A stretch of DNA of 64,000 bases, from NCBI RefSeq assembly GCF_030408595.1, contig NZ_CP047080.1, positions 1,819,247 through 1,883,246 on the forward strand, given 5' to 3'. Positions 26,722-36,248 of this stretch are shown piece after piece; positions within the stretch are counted from its first letter, which is position 1, and the number at the start of each line of letters is the position of its first letter. The notes beneath the pieces were generated by a model. The model was given only the letters and a program-made list of their open reading frames with translations. It made no database searches and was not told the origin of the DNA. The translations under genes and the position numbers were made by a program. The DNA comes from Corynebacterium canis (GTDB lineage Bacteria; Actinomycetota; Actinomycetes; Mycobacteriales; Mycobacteriaceae).

Positions 26722-27974
26722 TGAAACTGTTAGGCGATGTGCAGCGCTTTCAACGGCTGCCGCTGGCGGTACGATTATTGCTGGTCACGCAGCTGCTGTT
26801 TAATGTCGGGTTCTATCTTGTGGTGCCCTTCCTGGCCACATATATGACCGAAAGCCTCGCCGCGACGGGCGCGATGGTGGGGCTCGTGCTGGGCTTGCGC
26901 ACCTTTTCGCAACAGGGGCTGTTTTTCGTCGGCGGCGCGCTTACCGACCGCTTTGGCGTCAAGCCCGTGCTCTTGACGGGCGTGGCCATCCGCGTCGCAG
27001 GGTTTATTTTCGCGGGGCTGGCAACCACAACGCTGCAGCTCATGGTGGCCGTGGTGCTTATCGGATTCGCGGCGGCCCTGTTCTCCCCCGCCGCCGAAGC
27101 CTCGTTCGCGGTGTCCGGCGCGGAGGTGGAACGCGAAGGGATTATGCGGCGCTCCGAACTTTTCGCAATGGATGCCTATTTCTCGCGCATCGGCGCACTC
27201 ACCGGGCCGCTGCTCGGCGCGGCGCTGATCACCGCGGGCTTCCCGATCACATGTTTCGTTGCGGCGGGGATTTTCAGCTTCCTATTTATCAGCCACCTGC
27301 TGATCGTGCCCGCCGTGCACACGCAATCCGGGGGGTCGATGCTGAGCGGCTTTAAGGACGTGCTGAAAAACAAGGCATTTATGCTCTTTGCCGTGGGCTA
27401 TAGCACCGGCCTGGTGTGCTACAACCAGCAATACCTCTCGCTCCCCGTGGAACTCGAACGTGCGACCGGAAACCAGAACGCGCTGGGGTGGATGTTCGTA
27501 TTTTCTAGCGTGCTGGTGCTCACCCTCCAAATGCCGCTGACTCGATACGCGCAACGCCTCGGGGTGCGGCGCGCGGTGGGCGTGGGCTTCGGGCTGATGA
27601 CGGCCTCCTTTGCCGTGATCGCGCTCGCCGCGCCGCTGGCGCCGCTGCCCGGCTGGTGGGCGCTCACCCCATCGGTGCTCATGCTTATCCTCCTGCACTC
27701 GGGGCAAATGATCGCGATCCCGATTTCGCGGGACCTGGTGGGCGTGCTGGCCGGGGAGAAAAACCTTGGCACCTACTTCGGGTTCCTCAATTCCTTCGGC
27801 GGCCTCGCCGTGCTATTGAGCTCCCTGCTGCTCGGGGCGATGCTCGATCAAGCGTACGAACCTCAGCCGAGTGCGGCGCTGCCGTGGCTGACGCTGGTGC
27901 TGCTGGTCGCGGCGTCGACAGTTCTGCTGCCGCGCGTGTCTCGGCACGCTGCACCCACGCCGGTAGTGAACTAA
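26721..27974 (+). CDS. MFS transporter within the uptake operon
   Basis: 417 residues, about 12 membrane segments. It carries the MFS loop motif as GALTDRFGVKPVLL after segment 2. It begins with GTG sharing the A/G of the previous stop, so it belongs to the operon. MFS proteins coded among peptide-type ABC genes are best known as metallophore exporters (for example CntE beside CntABCDF in staphylococci), exporting the ligand that the ABC system brings back with metal. No ligand-synthesis gene is present here, so this role is an inference. A drug or peptide exporter is the alternative. Confidence 0.85.
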   Translation: MKLLGDVQRFQRLPLAVRLLLVTQLLFNVGFYLVVPFLATYMTESLAATGAMVGLVLGLRTFSQQGLFFVGGALTDRFGVKPVLLTGVAIRVAGFIFAGLATTTLQLMVAVVLIGFAAALFSPAAEASFAVSGAEVEREGIMRRSELFAMDAYFSRIGALTGPLLGAALITAGFPITCFVAAGIFSFLFISHLLIVPAVHTQSGGSMLSGFKDVLKNKAFMLFAVGYSTGLVCYNQQYLSLPVELERATGNQNALGWMFVFSSVLVLTLQMPLTRYAQRLGVRRAVGVGFGLMTASFAVIALAAPLAPLPGWWALTPSVLMLILLHSGQMIAIPISRDLVGVLAGEKNLGTYFGFLNSFGGLAVLLSSLLLGAMLDQAYEPQPSAALPWLTLVLLVAASTVLLPRVSRHAAPTPVVN

Positions 27975-28005
27975 GTTTTCATTTAGGACAACTGAAAGGA
28001 TCACC

Positions 28006-29511
28006 ATGTCTGTTACCTCCACCCGCGCCCCCTGGCGGCGCCGCATCCTCACCGGAGCCCTCGCGCTGACCTGTTCAGTAAGCATCGCGGCCTGCACCAC
28101 CCCCGAGGAAGGGGGCGCAGGCGCCGGCGGCACCGACCTGGCAATCGCACTCCCGTTCAAGCCCGTCTCCTCCCTGTCCCCGTACTCCGATGACGCGGTG
28201 TACAACACTCGAATGGGCATCGCGGAAACGCTCATCGCCCTGGACAAGGACGGCAAGCCCACCCCGTGGCTGGCGGAATCCTGGGAAACCGTCGGCGACG
28301 ACACCGTGGAATTCAAACTGCGCAAGGACGTGAAATTCCACGATGGCAGCGCCCTGACCGCCGCGGCGGCCGCCAATGCCCTCAAACACGCGGTCGATTC
28401 CGCCTCGCGGCCCAAAGGCCTGGGCAAAAACGACCTGGAATTCACCGCCACCGATGAGCACACCCTCACCGTGAAATCCGCCAAGGCGGACCCGATCCTG
28501 GTGCAGCGCTTCGCCGACCCCGGCTCCGTAATCCTGTCCGAGGCCGCCTACGAGGGCGAAAGCCCCAACCTCAAGGGCACCGGTACCGGGCCCTTCCAGC
28601 TGGAAGAAAGCTCCGACACCGAGGCGACGAGCAAGGCCTTCGCCGACTATTGGAACGGAAAGCCCGCGCTGGAAAACCTCAAGGTGCAATTCATCGAGGA
28701 CGGCTCGGCCCGCGCCAACGCCGTGCGCACCGCGGAGGTCAACCTCGCGCAGGCGATCCCCCTGGCGCAGCTCGGTGAGGTAAGCGAACTGACCACCGAA
28801 TCCACCCCATTGCCGCGCGGCGTGTACCTGCACCTGAACAACAAGAAGGGTGCGTTTACAGACGCCGGGTTGCGCGCCGCCGCTGCCGCCGCGGTGGACC
28901 CGGATTCCATCGTTGACAGCATCTACGAGGGCCACGCGGGCAAGGCCCACGGCAGCCTGTTCAACGAGGACACCAGCTGGGCCAAGGACGTTAAGTCCGC
29001 AAATACCACCAGCAATGCCGCCAAGCCCAACGAAAAGGAAATCACGCTGGCCACCTGGAACGAGCGCCCCGAGCTGCCGGAGGTCGCCTCCGTGGTTGCG
29101 GAACAGCTGCGCAAGGCCGGGTTCCAGGTGAATGTGAGCGTTTCGGACTACAAGAGCATGGAAACCGCCCTGCTTGAGGGCCAATACGATGCGGTGATCG
29201 GTTCCCGTAACTACCAGTCCGGTGCCGCCGATCCGGTGAGCTTCCTCTCCTCTGACTACACCTGCGAAGGTTCGTACAACCTTTCGCTGTACTGCAACGC
29301 TGAGATCGATGCCGAAATCCAGCAAGCGGACGCCATCGCGGACCCCGAAAAGCGCTACGCCGAGGCGGCAGCCATCGGCGCGAAGATCGTGGCCGATAAC
29401 GCCGTGATCCCGCTCGCACACGAGTACTCCTTGCTCTCCTACAAGGACGTCAACTCGCTGTACTTCGATCCGTTTGAACGCCGCCTGGTTACCCACGAAA
29501 CCAGCCGCTAA
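28006..29511 (+). CDS. ABC substrate-binding lipoprotein, family 5
   Basis: 501 residues. A twin-Arg-containing basic start (WRRRILTG), hydrophobic core and lipobox IAAC with the modified Cys at 30 mark a membrane-anchored lipoprotein. The mature part follows SBP family 5 (DppA/NikA/OppA): LIALDKDGKPTPWLAESWE, VEFKLRKDVKFHDGS, and GTGTGPFQLEE. It binds a peptide, nickel chelate or similar small solute outside the membrane and delivers it to the fused permease. The ligand cannot be read from sequence. An AAAGGA site precedes the ATG. Confidence 0.9.
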   Translation: MSVTSTRAPWRRRILTGALALTCSVSIAACTTPEEGGAGAGGTDLAIALPFKPVSSLSPYSDDAVYNTRMGIAETLIALDKDGKPTPWLAESWETVGDDTVEFKLRKDVKFHDGSALTAAAAANALKHAVDSASRPKGLGKNDLEFTATDEHTLTVKSAKADPILVQRFADPGSVILSEAAYEGESPNLKGTGTGPFQLEESSDTEATSKAFADYWNGKPALENLKVQFIEDGSARANAVRTAEVNLAQAIPLAQLGEVSELTTESTPLPRGVYLHLNNKKGAFTDAGLRAAAAAAVDPDSIVDSIYEGHAGKAHGSLFNEDTSWAKDVKSANTTSNAAKPNEKEITLATWNERPELPEVASVVAEQLRKAGFQVNVSVSDYKSMETALLEGQYDAVIGSRNYQSGAADPVSFLSSDYTCEGSYNLSLYCNAEIDAEIQQADAIADPEKRYAEAAAIGAKIVADNAVIPLAHEYSLLSYKDVNSLYFDPFERRLVTHETSR

Positions 29512-29529
29512 ATCCATCAAGGAGCGTAC

Positions 29530-31287
29530 ATGACCGCCGTTGCCACAAAGTTTCCCCGTGTGCTGCAAGCCACGGCCGTTCCCGCAATTTTGTTCGTGCT
29601 TGCGGCGGTGATCACTGCGCTCTTGCCCTTCCTGGGGAATCGCGACCTCGCCATGGCCGTATTCCGCGCCCGCGAGGCCGAACGCGAACCGGACCCGCAG
29701 GTGCTGCAGGCGATCCGCGAGGAATTGAACCTACCGGCCACGCCGCTGGAGGGCGTGACCTCCTGGATTTCCGGTGCCCTGCAGGGCGATTTCGGCGTGA
29801 GCTGGGTGGATCCCTCCCGCACCGCGGCCTCGGTGGCGTGGTCGGGTCTGGGGGTTTCCGTGACCCTTGCGGGATTATCCACCACCACGGCCGTGCTTTT
29901 GGCGTGGTTATTGGCGTGGCCGCGCTTTCGCGCCGTGGTTACCGGCCGCCCATCGCGCGCCGGCGATATTGTGGGCATGGCGATCCTGGGTTCCATTCCG
30001 GAGTTTGTGCTGGCCGTGGCGCTGCTCGTCGTGGTTGCCGTGCGCCTGCGGTGGCTGCCGGTGGGCGGGTTTTCCTCGGCGAAGCATATGATATTGCCCA
30101 CGCTTGCCATGGCGCTTCCGGCCGCCGGGCTGTTGGGCCGCGTGTTGCTGATCACCATCGATACGATCGCCAAGGAGGAATGGGTACGCACGTGGCGCTT
30201 GAATGGCGTGCACCGAAACACCATTTTGCGGGCGTTATCGGTGCGTGCCGCGGCGGTGCTCGCCCCCCAAATTGTGCTCTTTTTCGCCGGCACGCTGGCA
30301 TCCACCGCGCTGGTGGAAACCACGTTTAATATTGCTGGTATGGGGCGTGCGGCCGTGGCTGCTGCGGTGGACCGTGACGTTCCGGTGTTGCAGGTGATCG
30401 TGCTTACCGCGATCATCGTGGGCGTGCTGTGTGGCGCGCTGGCACAATACACGCGATGGCTGCTGCTGCGCCCGCTCTTGGGTTCGGATGCCGCCTATGC
30501 TCCTTCAGCCTCCGCGCGCAATACCCGCCCGAATGGCACCGGCGCCTTCCTGCTTGTAGCACTCCCGTTCGTGATCCTCATCGGCGTGCTGTTGGGTTTC
30601 GACGCCCCTACTATCGACGTCACTCAACGGCTCGCCGCCCCATCGCTTGCGCACCCCCTTGGCACCGACCAGCTCGGGCGCGATCTGCTCGCCCGCACCG
30701 CGCACGGCGCGGTGTACACCATCGGCGTTTCCGTCCTAGTCACTGCGGTGTGTGCCGTGGTGGGCTTGCTGCTGGGGCTGGTGGGTTCCTGGGCTGGTCG
30801 CCTTGGTGATGTGCTCAACGCCTTGCCCGCCGTGCTGATCGGCGTGATCCTCGCCGGTGTGTTTGGTGGTTCGCAAACCACGGCGGCCATCGCCATCATG
30901 CTGGTCGGGTGGATTCCCCTGGCCTCCCACGCCGCCTCGGTGGCCGCCGAATCCCGCACCACCGGCTACTACCTGTGGGCGAAATTGCAGGGCGCATCCC
31001 GGCTGCGCCTCGTGGTGTGGCACCTGCTGCCCACGGTGGTTCCCGCCGTGGTGCGGCACGCGGCCAGCCGCGTGGCCCACAATGCCTTGGCCTTGGCGGG
31101 CCTTGGATTCCTGGGTTTGGGCGCGCCGCACGATTCCCCGGACTGGGGTGTGATTTTGTCCGAGTCGATCCGGTACGCGGAGCGCGCCCCGTGGATGATG
31201 CTGAGCCCCACGCTCTTGCTTGTCGCCTTGGGTGTGGCCGCCGCACTAGCCACGGACACGAACCTCACACTACGCTCGAAGAAGTGA
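29530..31287 (+). CDS. Fused ABC permease (DppB-like + DppC-like)
   Basis: 585 residues, about twice a normal subunit. The N-terminal half (about 1-320) follows DppB/NikB: its first segment, an outside loop, and the cytoplasmic EAA region RTWRLNGVHRNTILRAL. The C-terminal half (about 335-585) follows DppC/NikC: HPLGTDQLGRDLLARTAHGA and EAA region LQGASRLRLVVWHLLPTVVP. The junction is a short polar linker near 325-340. This supplies the whole membrane channel as one chain. No frameshift or internal stop is seen, so the fusion is real. Its stop overlaps the helicase GTG (GTGA). Confidence 0.9.
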   Translation: MTAVATKFPRVLQATAVPAILFVLAAVITALLPFLGNRDLAMAVFRAREAEREPDPQVLQAIREELNLPATPLEGVTSWISGALQGDFGVSWVDPSRTAASVAWSGLGVSVTLAGLSTTTAVLLAWLLAWPRFRAVVTGRPSRAGDIVGMAILGSIPEFVLAVALLVVVAVRLRWLPVGGFSSAKHMILPTLAMALPAAGLLGRVLLITIDTIAKEEWVRTWRLNGVHRNTILRALSVRAAAVLAPQIVLFFAGTLASTALVETTFNIAGMGRAAVAAAVDRDVPVLQVIVLTAIIVGVLCGALAQYTRWLLLRPLLGSDAAYAPSASARNTRPNGTGAFLLVALPFVILIGVLLGFDAPTIDVTQRLAAPSLAHPLGTDQLGRDLLARTAHGAVYTIGVSVLVTAVCAVVGLLLGLVGSWAGRLGDVLNALPAVLIGVILAGVFGGSQTTAAIAIMLVGWIPLASHAASVAAESRTTGYYLWAKLQGASRLRLVVWHLLPTVVPAVVRHAASRVAHNALALAGLGFLGLGAPHDSPDWGVILSESIRYAERAPWMMLSPTLLLVALGVAAALATDTNLTLRSKK

Positions 31288-33824
31288 ACCTCACTCAGAT
31301 GCTGCCCGACCTCTCCGAGGTCCCCGAGTCCCTGTTCGAAGAATCGATTTTCGATTCGTTTTTGGCGTGGACTCGGGAGCGCAACATCACCCTATACCCC
31401 GCCCAGGAGGAAGCCGCGTTAGGCATCCTCACCGGGGATAATGTCATTTTGGCCACCCCTACCGGATCGGGGAAATCCATGGTGGCCATCGCCGCGCATT
31501 TTATCGCCATGGCGCGCGGACAACGCTCGTTTTATACCGCGCCCATCAAGGCGCTGGTGAGCGAAAAATTCTTCGCCTTGTGCGATATCTTCGGCCCGGA
31601 ATCGGTGGGCATGATGACAGGTGACGCCACGGTCAATGGCAAGGCCCCCATTATTTGCGCCACCGCCGAGATCGTGGCCAATATCGCGCTGCGCGATGGC
31701 GCGGCTGCGGACGTGGACCAGGTGATTATGGATGAGTTCCACTACTATTCCGAGCCCGACCGCGGCTGGGCGTGGCAGGTCCCCCTGCTGGAATTACCAA
31801 AGGCGCAATTCCTGCTCATGTCCGCCACCCTCGGCGATACCGAATGGCTATCCAAGGACCTTTCGCGCCGCACCGGACGCACCACCACCCTGGTGGCGGG
31901 CACGGAACGCCCCGTACCGCTGGAATTTTCCTACGTGTACACCCCGGTGCACGAGACCATCGAAGACCTCCTGGCCACCGGCAAAGTACCGGTGTACGTG
32001 GTGCACTTTTCCCAGCGCGAGGCGATCGAACGCGCCCAATCCCTGACCAGCATCAAGATCATTACCCCGGCGGAAAAGGAACGCATAGTCGAAGAGATCG
32101 GCGATTTCCGCTTTACCACCGCCTTCGGCAAAATCCTGTCCAACCTGCTGCGCCGCGGCATCGGAGTACACCATGCGGGCATGCTGCCCAAATACCGCCG
32201 CCTCGTGGAAAAGCTCTCCCAAACCGGGCTGCTCAAGGTGATTTGCGGCACCGACACCCTCGGCGTGGGCATTAACGTGCCCATTCGCACCGTCCTGATG
32301 ACGGGGCTGGCCAAATACGATGGCGTCAAGCAACGCATGTTAAAGTCCCGCGAATTCCACCAGATCGCGGGCCGCGCCGGACGCGCCGGCTACGACACGG
32401 TGGGGACCGTGGTCATCGAGGCACCCACCCACGAGATCGAAAACTTTAAGCTGCGCAAGCGCGCCGGCCAGGACGAAAAGAAACTGAAGAAGCTGCGGAA
32501 AAAGTCCGCCCGACCGGGCGAGGTGACGTGGTCCGAAAGCACCTACGATCGGCTGACCAATGCGGAGCCCGAACAGCTGCAAAGCCAGTTCCGCGTGTCC
32601 ACCGCCATGCTGCTCAACGTGATTGCCCGGCCCGGCGATGGCTACGAACATATGCGCCATTTGCTGCGCGATAACCACGATTCCCGCAGCAAGCAAAACA
32701 AGGACATCCTCGTGGCACTCGAATTGTTCCGCGGGCTGTTGGCGGCGGGCATCGTGGCGCGCGTGCCGGACGGCCCGGATGCCACGGGCCGTGTGTACCA
32801 CCTCACGGAGGAAGTCCCGCGCGATTTCGCCCTGAACCAACCGCTGGGCCCGTTCGCCTTGGCGGCGCTGGAATTATTGGACAAAGATTCGGAAACCTAC
32901 GCGCTGGACGTGATTAGCGTATTCGAATCCATTCTCGATGACCCCCGGCAGCTCCTGCAGGCCCAGCAGAAGGCGGCGCGCTCGGAGGAGATCGCCGCGC
33001 TCAAGGCCGAGGGCGTGGACTACCACGAACGCATGGCCATCGTCGAGGAGATCACGTGGCCGAAACCCCTCGAGGAAATGCTCGAACAGGCCTACGATAT
33101 GTACGCCGAGGGGCACCCCTGGGTCAAGGAATTCGAGCTGTCCCCCAAGTCCGTGGTGCGCGACATGATCGAACACGCGATGACCTTTTCGGATGTGGTC
33201 GCCACCTATGGGCTGGCCCGTTCCGAGGGTGTCGTGTTGCGCTACCTTACCGACGCGTGGCGCACCCTGCAGCATTCCATACCAACCGAATACATCACCG
33301 AGGAATTGGATGATGTGGTGATCTGGCTCGGCGAATTGATTCGCCAGGTGGACTCCTCCCTAGTGGACGAGTGGGCGCGGATGGCGGATCCGGATGCGCC
33401 GATTTCAAAGGAGGACCTTGCCCGCGAACTGGCGTTCGGGGTGGAGGATCCCACGGCGGTCACCGCAAACCAGCGCGCCTTCACCATTATGGTGCGCAAT
33501 GCTATGTTCCGCATCGTCGAACTCTTTGCCTATGAAAAGGAGGAGCAATTGGCGGAACTTACCGGCTACCTGGAAGCGCCATGCGACTTCGGGGCGGGCA
33601 TGGACGCTTATTTCGACGAGTACGCGGACATGGATACCGGCCCTGCCGCGCGTGGCGGCGAGTACTTCCAGCTCAAGAAAACCGGGCGCAAGTGGCAGGC
33701 GCGGCAAATCCTGAAAGACCCCGAAGGCGATAATGCGTTCGCATTTGTGGCGGAGATTGATCTCGACGCCTCCGATGCCGCCAGCGAGGTCCGCTTTGCC
33801 AGCCTGGTGTTCGAGAGCAATTGA
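31284..33824 (+). CDS. Ski2-like DEAD/DEAH helicase with DUF3516
   Basis: 846 residues from GTG 31284 (VNLTQMLPDL), overlapping the permease stop. Walker A is TPTGSGKS (about 59-66), motif II is DEFHYYSEPDRG (about 150), motif III is LMSATLGDT, and motif VI is HQIAGRAGRAG. The Ski2/Lhr-like core is followed by a long C-terminal DUF3516 domain (about 500-846), a combination typical of actinobacteria. It probably remodels structured RNA or DNA. Although it overlaps the transporter operon, a functional link is doubtful. The next gene overlaps its stop as TGATG. Confidence 0.88.
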   Translation: MNLTQMLPDLSEVPESLFEESIFDSFLAWTRERNITLYPAQEEAALGILTGDNVILATPTGSGKSMVAIAAHFIAMARGQRSFYTAPIKALVSEKFFALCDIFGPESVGMMTGDATVNGKAPIICATAEIVANIALRDGAAADVDQVIMDEFHYYSEPDRGWAWQVPLLELPKAQFLLMSATLGDTEWLSKDLSRRTGRTTTLVAGTERPVPLEFSYVYTPVHETIEDLLATGKVPVYVVHFSQREAIERAQSLTSIKIITPAEKERIVEEIGDFRFTTAFGKILSNLLRRGIGVHHAGMLPKYRRLVEKLSQTGLLKVICGTDTLGVGINVPIRTVLMTGLAKYDGVKQRMLKSREFHQIAGRAGRAGYDTVGTVVIEAPTHEIENFKLRKRAGQDEKKLKKLRKKSARPGEVTWSESTYDRLTNAEPEQLQSQFRVSTAMLLNVIARPGDGYEHMRHLLRDNHDSRSKQNKDILVALELFRGLLAAGIVARVPDGPDATGRVYHLTEEVPRDFALNQPLGPFALAALELLDKDSETYALDVISVFESILDDPRQLLQAQQKAARSEEIAALKAEGVDYHERMAIVEEITWPKPLEEMLEQAYDMYAEGHPWVKEFELSPKSVVRDMIEHAMTFSDVVATYGLARSEGVVLRYLTDAWRTLQHSIPTEYITEELDDVVIWLGELIRQVDSSLVDEWARMADPDAPISKEDLARELAFGVEDPTAVTANQRAFTIMVRNAMFRIVELFAYEKEEQLAELTGYLEAPCDFGAGMDAYFDEYADMDTGPAARGGEYFQLKKTGRKWQARQILKDPEGDNAFAFVAEIDLDASDAASEVRFASLVFESN

Positions 33825-34336
33825 TGGCGCCACGCAAACCGCACCGCCCATACGCAGCTATTTTCGATATGGACGGCACGTTGTGCGATGTGCGCAGCAT
33901 CCGGTATTTGGTCACCGCCAACCCCAAGCACCGCAATTTCCACGCCTTCCACCGCGCCTCCATCGACTGCCCCGCATTCGAACAGGTGGTTGCGCTGTAT
34001 CGGCGGCTGCAAGAGGCGGGCTTGGCGATGATCGTGGTCACCGCCCGCACCGAAGATTTTTCCTTCCTGACCAATCTGTGGCTGCAGAAACACGACCTGA
34101 GCTGCGACGCATTGCTGATGCGCGGGCTCCGCGATTACCGCCCCGATCACCGCGTTAAGCAGGACTTATTGCGCGAGATTTGCCGCGACTACACCCCGAT
34201 CATTGCCGTGGACGATAGGCCGCAGATTGCGGAGGTCTGGCGCGGCGTCGGCATCCGAACCGTGCTTGTGGGCGCGGACGGCGAGCTCGACTACGGCGGC
34301 GTGAGCGTACGAAAACTTCTGCGAACCCTCCGCTGA
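33824..34336 (+). CDS. HAD-superfamily phosphatase (polynucleotide-kinase-phosphatase-like)
   Basis: 170 residues. Motif I is IFDMDGTLCD (nucleophile and acid/base Asp), motif II is IVVTAR, the Lys is in DHRVKQDLL, and motif III is IIAVDDRPQIAEVW. This pattern resembles the 3'-phosphatase domain of T4-type polynucleotide kinase, but no kinase domain is attached. Being coupled to the helicase start-stop (TGATG) suggests a nucleic-acid end-processing role; that is inference. A general nucleotidase is the alternative. Confidence 0.8.
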   Translation: MAPRKPHRPYAAIFDMDGTLCDVRSIRYLVTANPKHRNFHAFHRASIDCPAFEQVVALYRRLQEAGLAMIVVTARTEDFSFLTNLWLQKHDLSCDALLMRGLRDYRPDHRVKQDLLREICRDYTPIIAVDDRPQIAEVWRGVGIRTVLVGADGELDYGGVSVRKLLRTLR

Positions 34337-34363
34337 TCCGCCGGTTATCGACGGCGCGCAAAA

Positions 34364-34410
34364 CCGCCCTCCCCTCGTGTTTGAGGGTGGGCGGCAAACC
34401 AGGTTTTTTT
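34364..34410. terminator. Bidirectional terminator between HAD gene and ahpD
   Basis: CCGCCC (34364-34369) with GGGCGG (34389-34394), plus inner CCCTC/GAGGG arms, form a GC-rich hairpin. A T run at 34404-34410 follows on the plus strand. It separates two convergent genes. Confidence 0.7.
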
Positions 34411-34414
34411 GGTT

Positions 34415-34939
34415 TTAACGCGCTGCTTCGATTTCGACAACCTGAGCGACACCGGAGACGGTAGCTGCGATGCGCACGGCATCCCACACCTGCTCCTTGG
34501 TCAAGCCCTCGGCGCGCACGGTCTTATCGTGGGCGATCGAGCAATGCTCACAGCCATTGATGGTGGACACGGCCAAGGCCCACAGCTCGAAATCGGCCTT
34601 ATCAACGCCCGGCTTGGAAATGATGTTCATGCGGAGGCCGAACTTCACCTGCGCGAAGTCGTCGCCCAGCCAGTGCTTGGCACGGTAGGCTACGTTGTTC
34701 ATGCCCATGATGGCGGCGGCGCCAAGCGCGGCGTCGATAGCCTCTTCGGAAAGGTGTTCCTTCGCCTCGTCGATAATCTCGGAGAACACGGCCTCACTGC
34801 GGGTAGCCGCGGCGGTGGCCAGGAACGTTCCCCACAGCTGCTGCTCGTTCAGCTCGGTGGAGCGGGCCAAGGTGCTGAGGTTAAGCTTGAGGTCTTTCGC
34901 GTATTCGGGCAAGCCCGCCTTCAAGTTATCGATGGACAC
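34415..34939 (-). CDS. ahpD: Alkylhydroperoxidase AhpD
   Basis: 174 residues. Carries the catalytic [10 protein letters not shown] (CxxC plus His), which gives peroxidase/disulfide reductase activity. In actinobacteria AhpD passes electrons to AhpC. The N-terminal helical half ([15 protein letters not shown]) matches the trimeric AhpD family, and length is normal. It starts at GTG 34939, sharing a base with the ahpC stop (TAGTG), so it is coupled to ahpC. It belongs to the peroxide response with the divergent oxyR. Confidence 0.94.
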   Translation of the reverse strand: MSIDNLKAGLPEYAKDLKLNLSTLARSTELNEQQLWGTFLATAAATRSEAVFSEIIDEAKEHLSEEAIDAALGAAAIMGMNNVAYRAKHWLGDDFAQVKFGLRMNIISKPGVDKADFELWALAVSTINGCEHCSIAHDKTVRAEGLTKEQVWDAVRIAATVSGVAQVVEIEAAR

Positions 34940-35535
34940 TACTTCAGGCCTTCCTGCAGCTCAGCAAACTTATCAATGTTCTTGGTGGGGTCGTTCTTCT
35001 GCCAGTTGCATGCGCACACCTCTTCGGACTGCAGGGCGTCGAGCACGCGGAGCACCTCATCAACATTGCGGCCGACGGCGTCCGGAGTGACGGACACGAA
35101 CTGGATAATGCCGTCCGGGTCAATGATAAAGGTGGCACGATCGGCCACACCCTCGGCGTTTTCCACGCCCAGCGCCTTGATCAGGTCATGCTTGATGTCG
35201 GAGAACATCGGGAACGGAACGGTCTTCAGCTCCGGGTGGGTTGCACGCCAGTTGAAGTGGGAGAACTCATTATCGATGGAACCGCCGAGGACCTGGGTGT
35301 CGCGATCCTGGAACTCCTCATCCAGCTTGCCAAAGGCCGCAATCTCGGTGGGGCACACAAAAGTGAAGTCCTTCGGGTAGAAGAACACCACCAGCCACTT
35401 GCCGGGGAAAGACTCATGGGTGACGGTTTCAAAGTAATCTTCAGGCTGGTTGGCCTTCACGTCATGCAGGTCGCCGCCCTTGAGCGCAGTCAGGGAGAAC
35501 TCGGGGAATTTGTCGCCGATGGTCAAAAGAGCCAT
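34939..35535 (-). CDS. ahpC: Alkyl hydroperoxide reductase AhpC (peroxiredoxin)
   Basis: 198 residues from ATG 35535, with AGGAGG upstream. Typical 2-Cys peroxiredoxin: the peroxidatic Cys is in FVCPTEI and the resolving Cys is in EEVCACNW. It reduces H2O2, organic peroxides and peroxynitrite. Additional family blocks are FFYPKDFT and [14 protein letters not shown]. The upstream reading to 35706 is not conserved and lacks a ribosome site. It is cotranscribed with ahpD and divergent from oxyR over about 700 nt, so OxyR control is likely. Confidence 0.95.
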   Translation of the reverse strand: MALLTIGDKFPEFSLTALKGGDLHDVKANQPEDYFETVTHESFPGKWLVVFFYPKDFTFVCPTEIAAFGKLDEEFQDRDTQVLGGSIDNEFSHFNWRATHPELKTVPFPMFSDIKHDLIKALGVENAEGVADRATFIIDPDGIIQFVSVTPDAVGRNVDEVLRVLDALQSEEVCACNWQKNDPTKNIDKFAELQEGLK

Positions 35536-36248
35536 AAGGTGCCTCCTAAAGACATCCATAGGGTTACGAAAGTGAAGGTGTACCAACAGTCCACATGTCA
35601 GTCCATATGTGCGACTGGGACACCCACGAGTATGCCTGTAGCTCGAGCACATTTCAAGAGGTTTCACTTTTGGGTGATTGAAATAGAAATAGGTTTTATC
35701 TATCAATCGCTCGCGGCGGCGGAGCGGTGGGGCGTCGCGGCGGCGGAGCGGTGGGGCGTCGCGGCGGCGGGTCCGGACGGGCCTGGCCGGGGATCGCGTT
35801 GCGCGTCCATGCGGCGTCGCTCCACCCGGACCGTACCAGGGCGGCGAGAAAGCTTGGAAAAGCTTAGGAATAGCCCCGGAAAGTTACAAATCCGATACGG
35901 GACCGATGGCTAAAGCGCGCAAAACGGGGCGCACACCGCGGCGTCGAAAAAAATTGCTCAACAATTTGGCCACCCCCGTCATACACCCTTGGCGAATGAT
36001 TTGGATCACTCGAGCGACAAAAGCACAAGTGCGCAACCGATCCCAGTTTGGCTATAAACAAAAAATCTTCGCTGTTTATAGGTTTGCAACCCAAAAACGG
36101 AACCGAAATTTTGCCGTTCCCAATGTGTATCCCATCACTGGATCGGTCCACCTTGTTTACGCAACCGCAGCGCGCTGCAAATTCCCTGCATAGGGAGGTA
36201 ACTTGGAGCCATTATTGACGCGTGCCCATGTGCTACGTTGGCAGAAGC
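35536..36248. other. Intergenic region ahpC-oxyR
   Basis: 713 nt without a convincing gene; it must hold the ahpC and oxyR promoters. A GC-rich tandem repeat occupies 35712-35771 (24-bp unit CGCGGCGGCGGAGCGGTGGG... twice plus half). The rest is A/T-richer than the genes. A 95-codon open frame at 35906-36193 has no ribosome site or recognisable features. TACGTT about 10 nt before the oxyR ATG is a possible -10. Confidence 0.5.
35712..35771. repeat. 24-bp tandem repeat, 2.5 copies
   Basis: Two exact 24-bp copies (35712-35735 and 35736-35759) and a 12-bp partial copy (35760-35771) of a GC-only unit starting CGCGGCGGCGG, upstream of ahpC. Confidence 0.9.

Noticed and set aside
28075..29568. 497-codon open frame on the minus strand
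   Set aside because: Antisense to the substrate-binding lipoprotein gene, which has a lipobox and family motifs. High G+C leaves long spurious frames.
35906..36193. 95-codon open frame starting MAKARKTGRTPRRRKK between ahpC and oxyR
   Set aside because: Basic start looks protein-like, but there is no ribosome site, base composition differs from neighbouring genes, and the remainder has no pattern.
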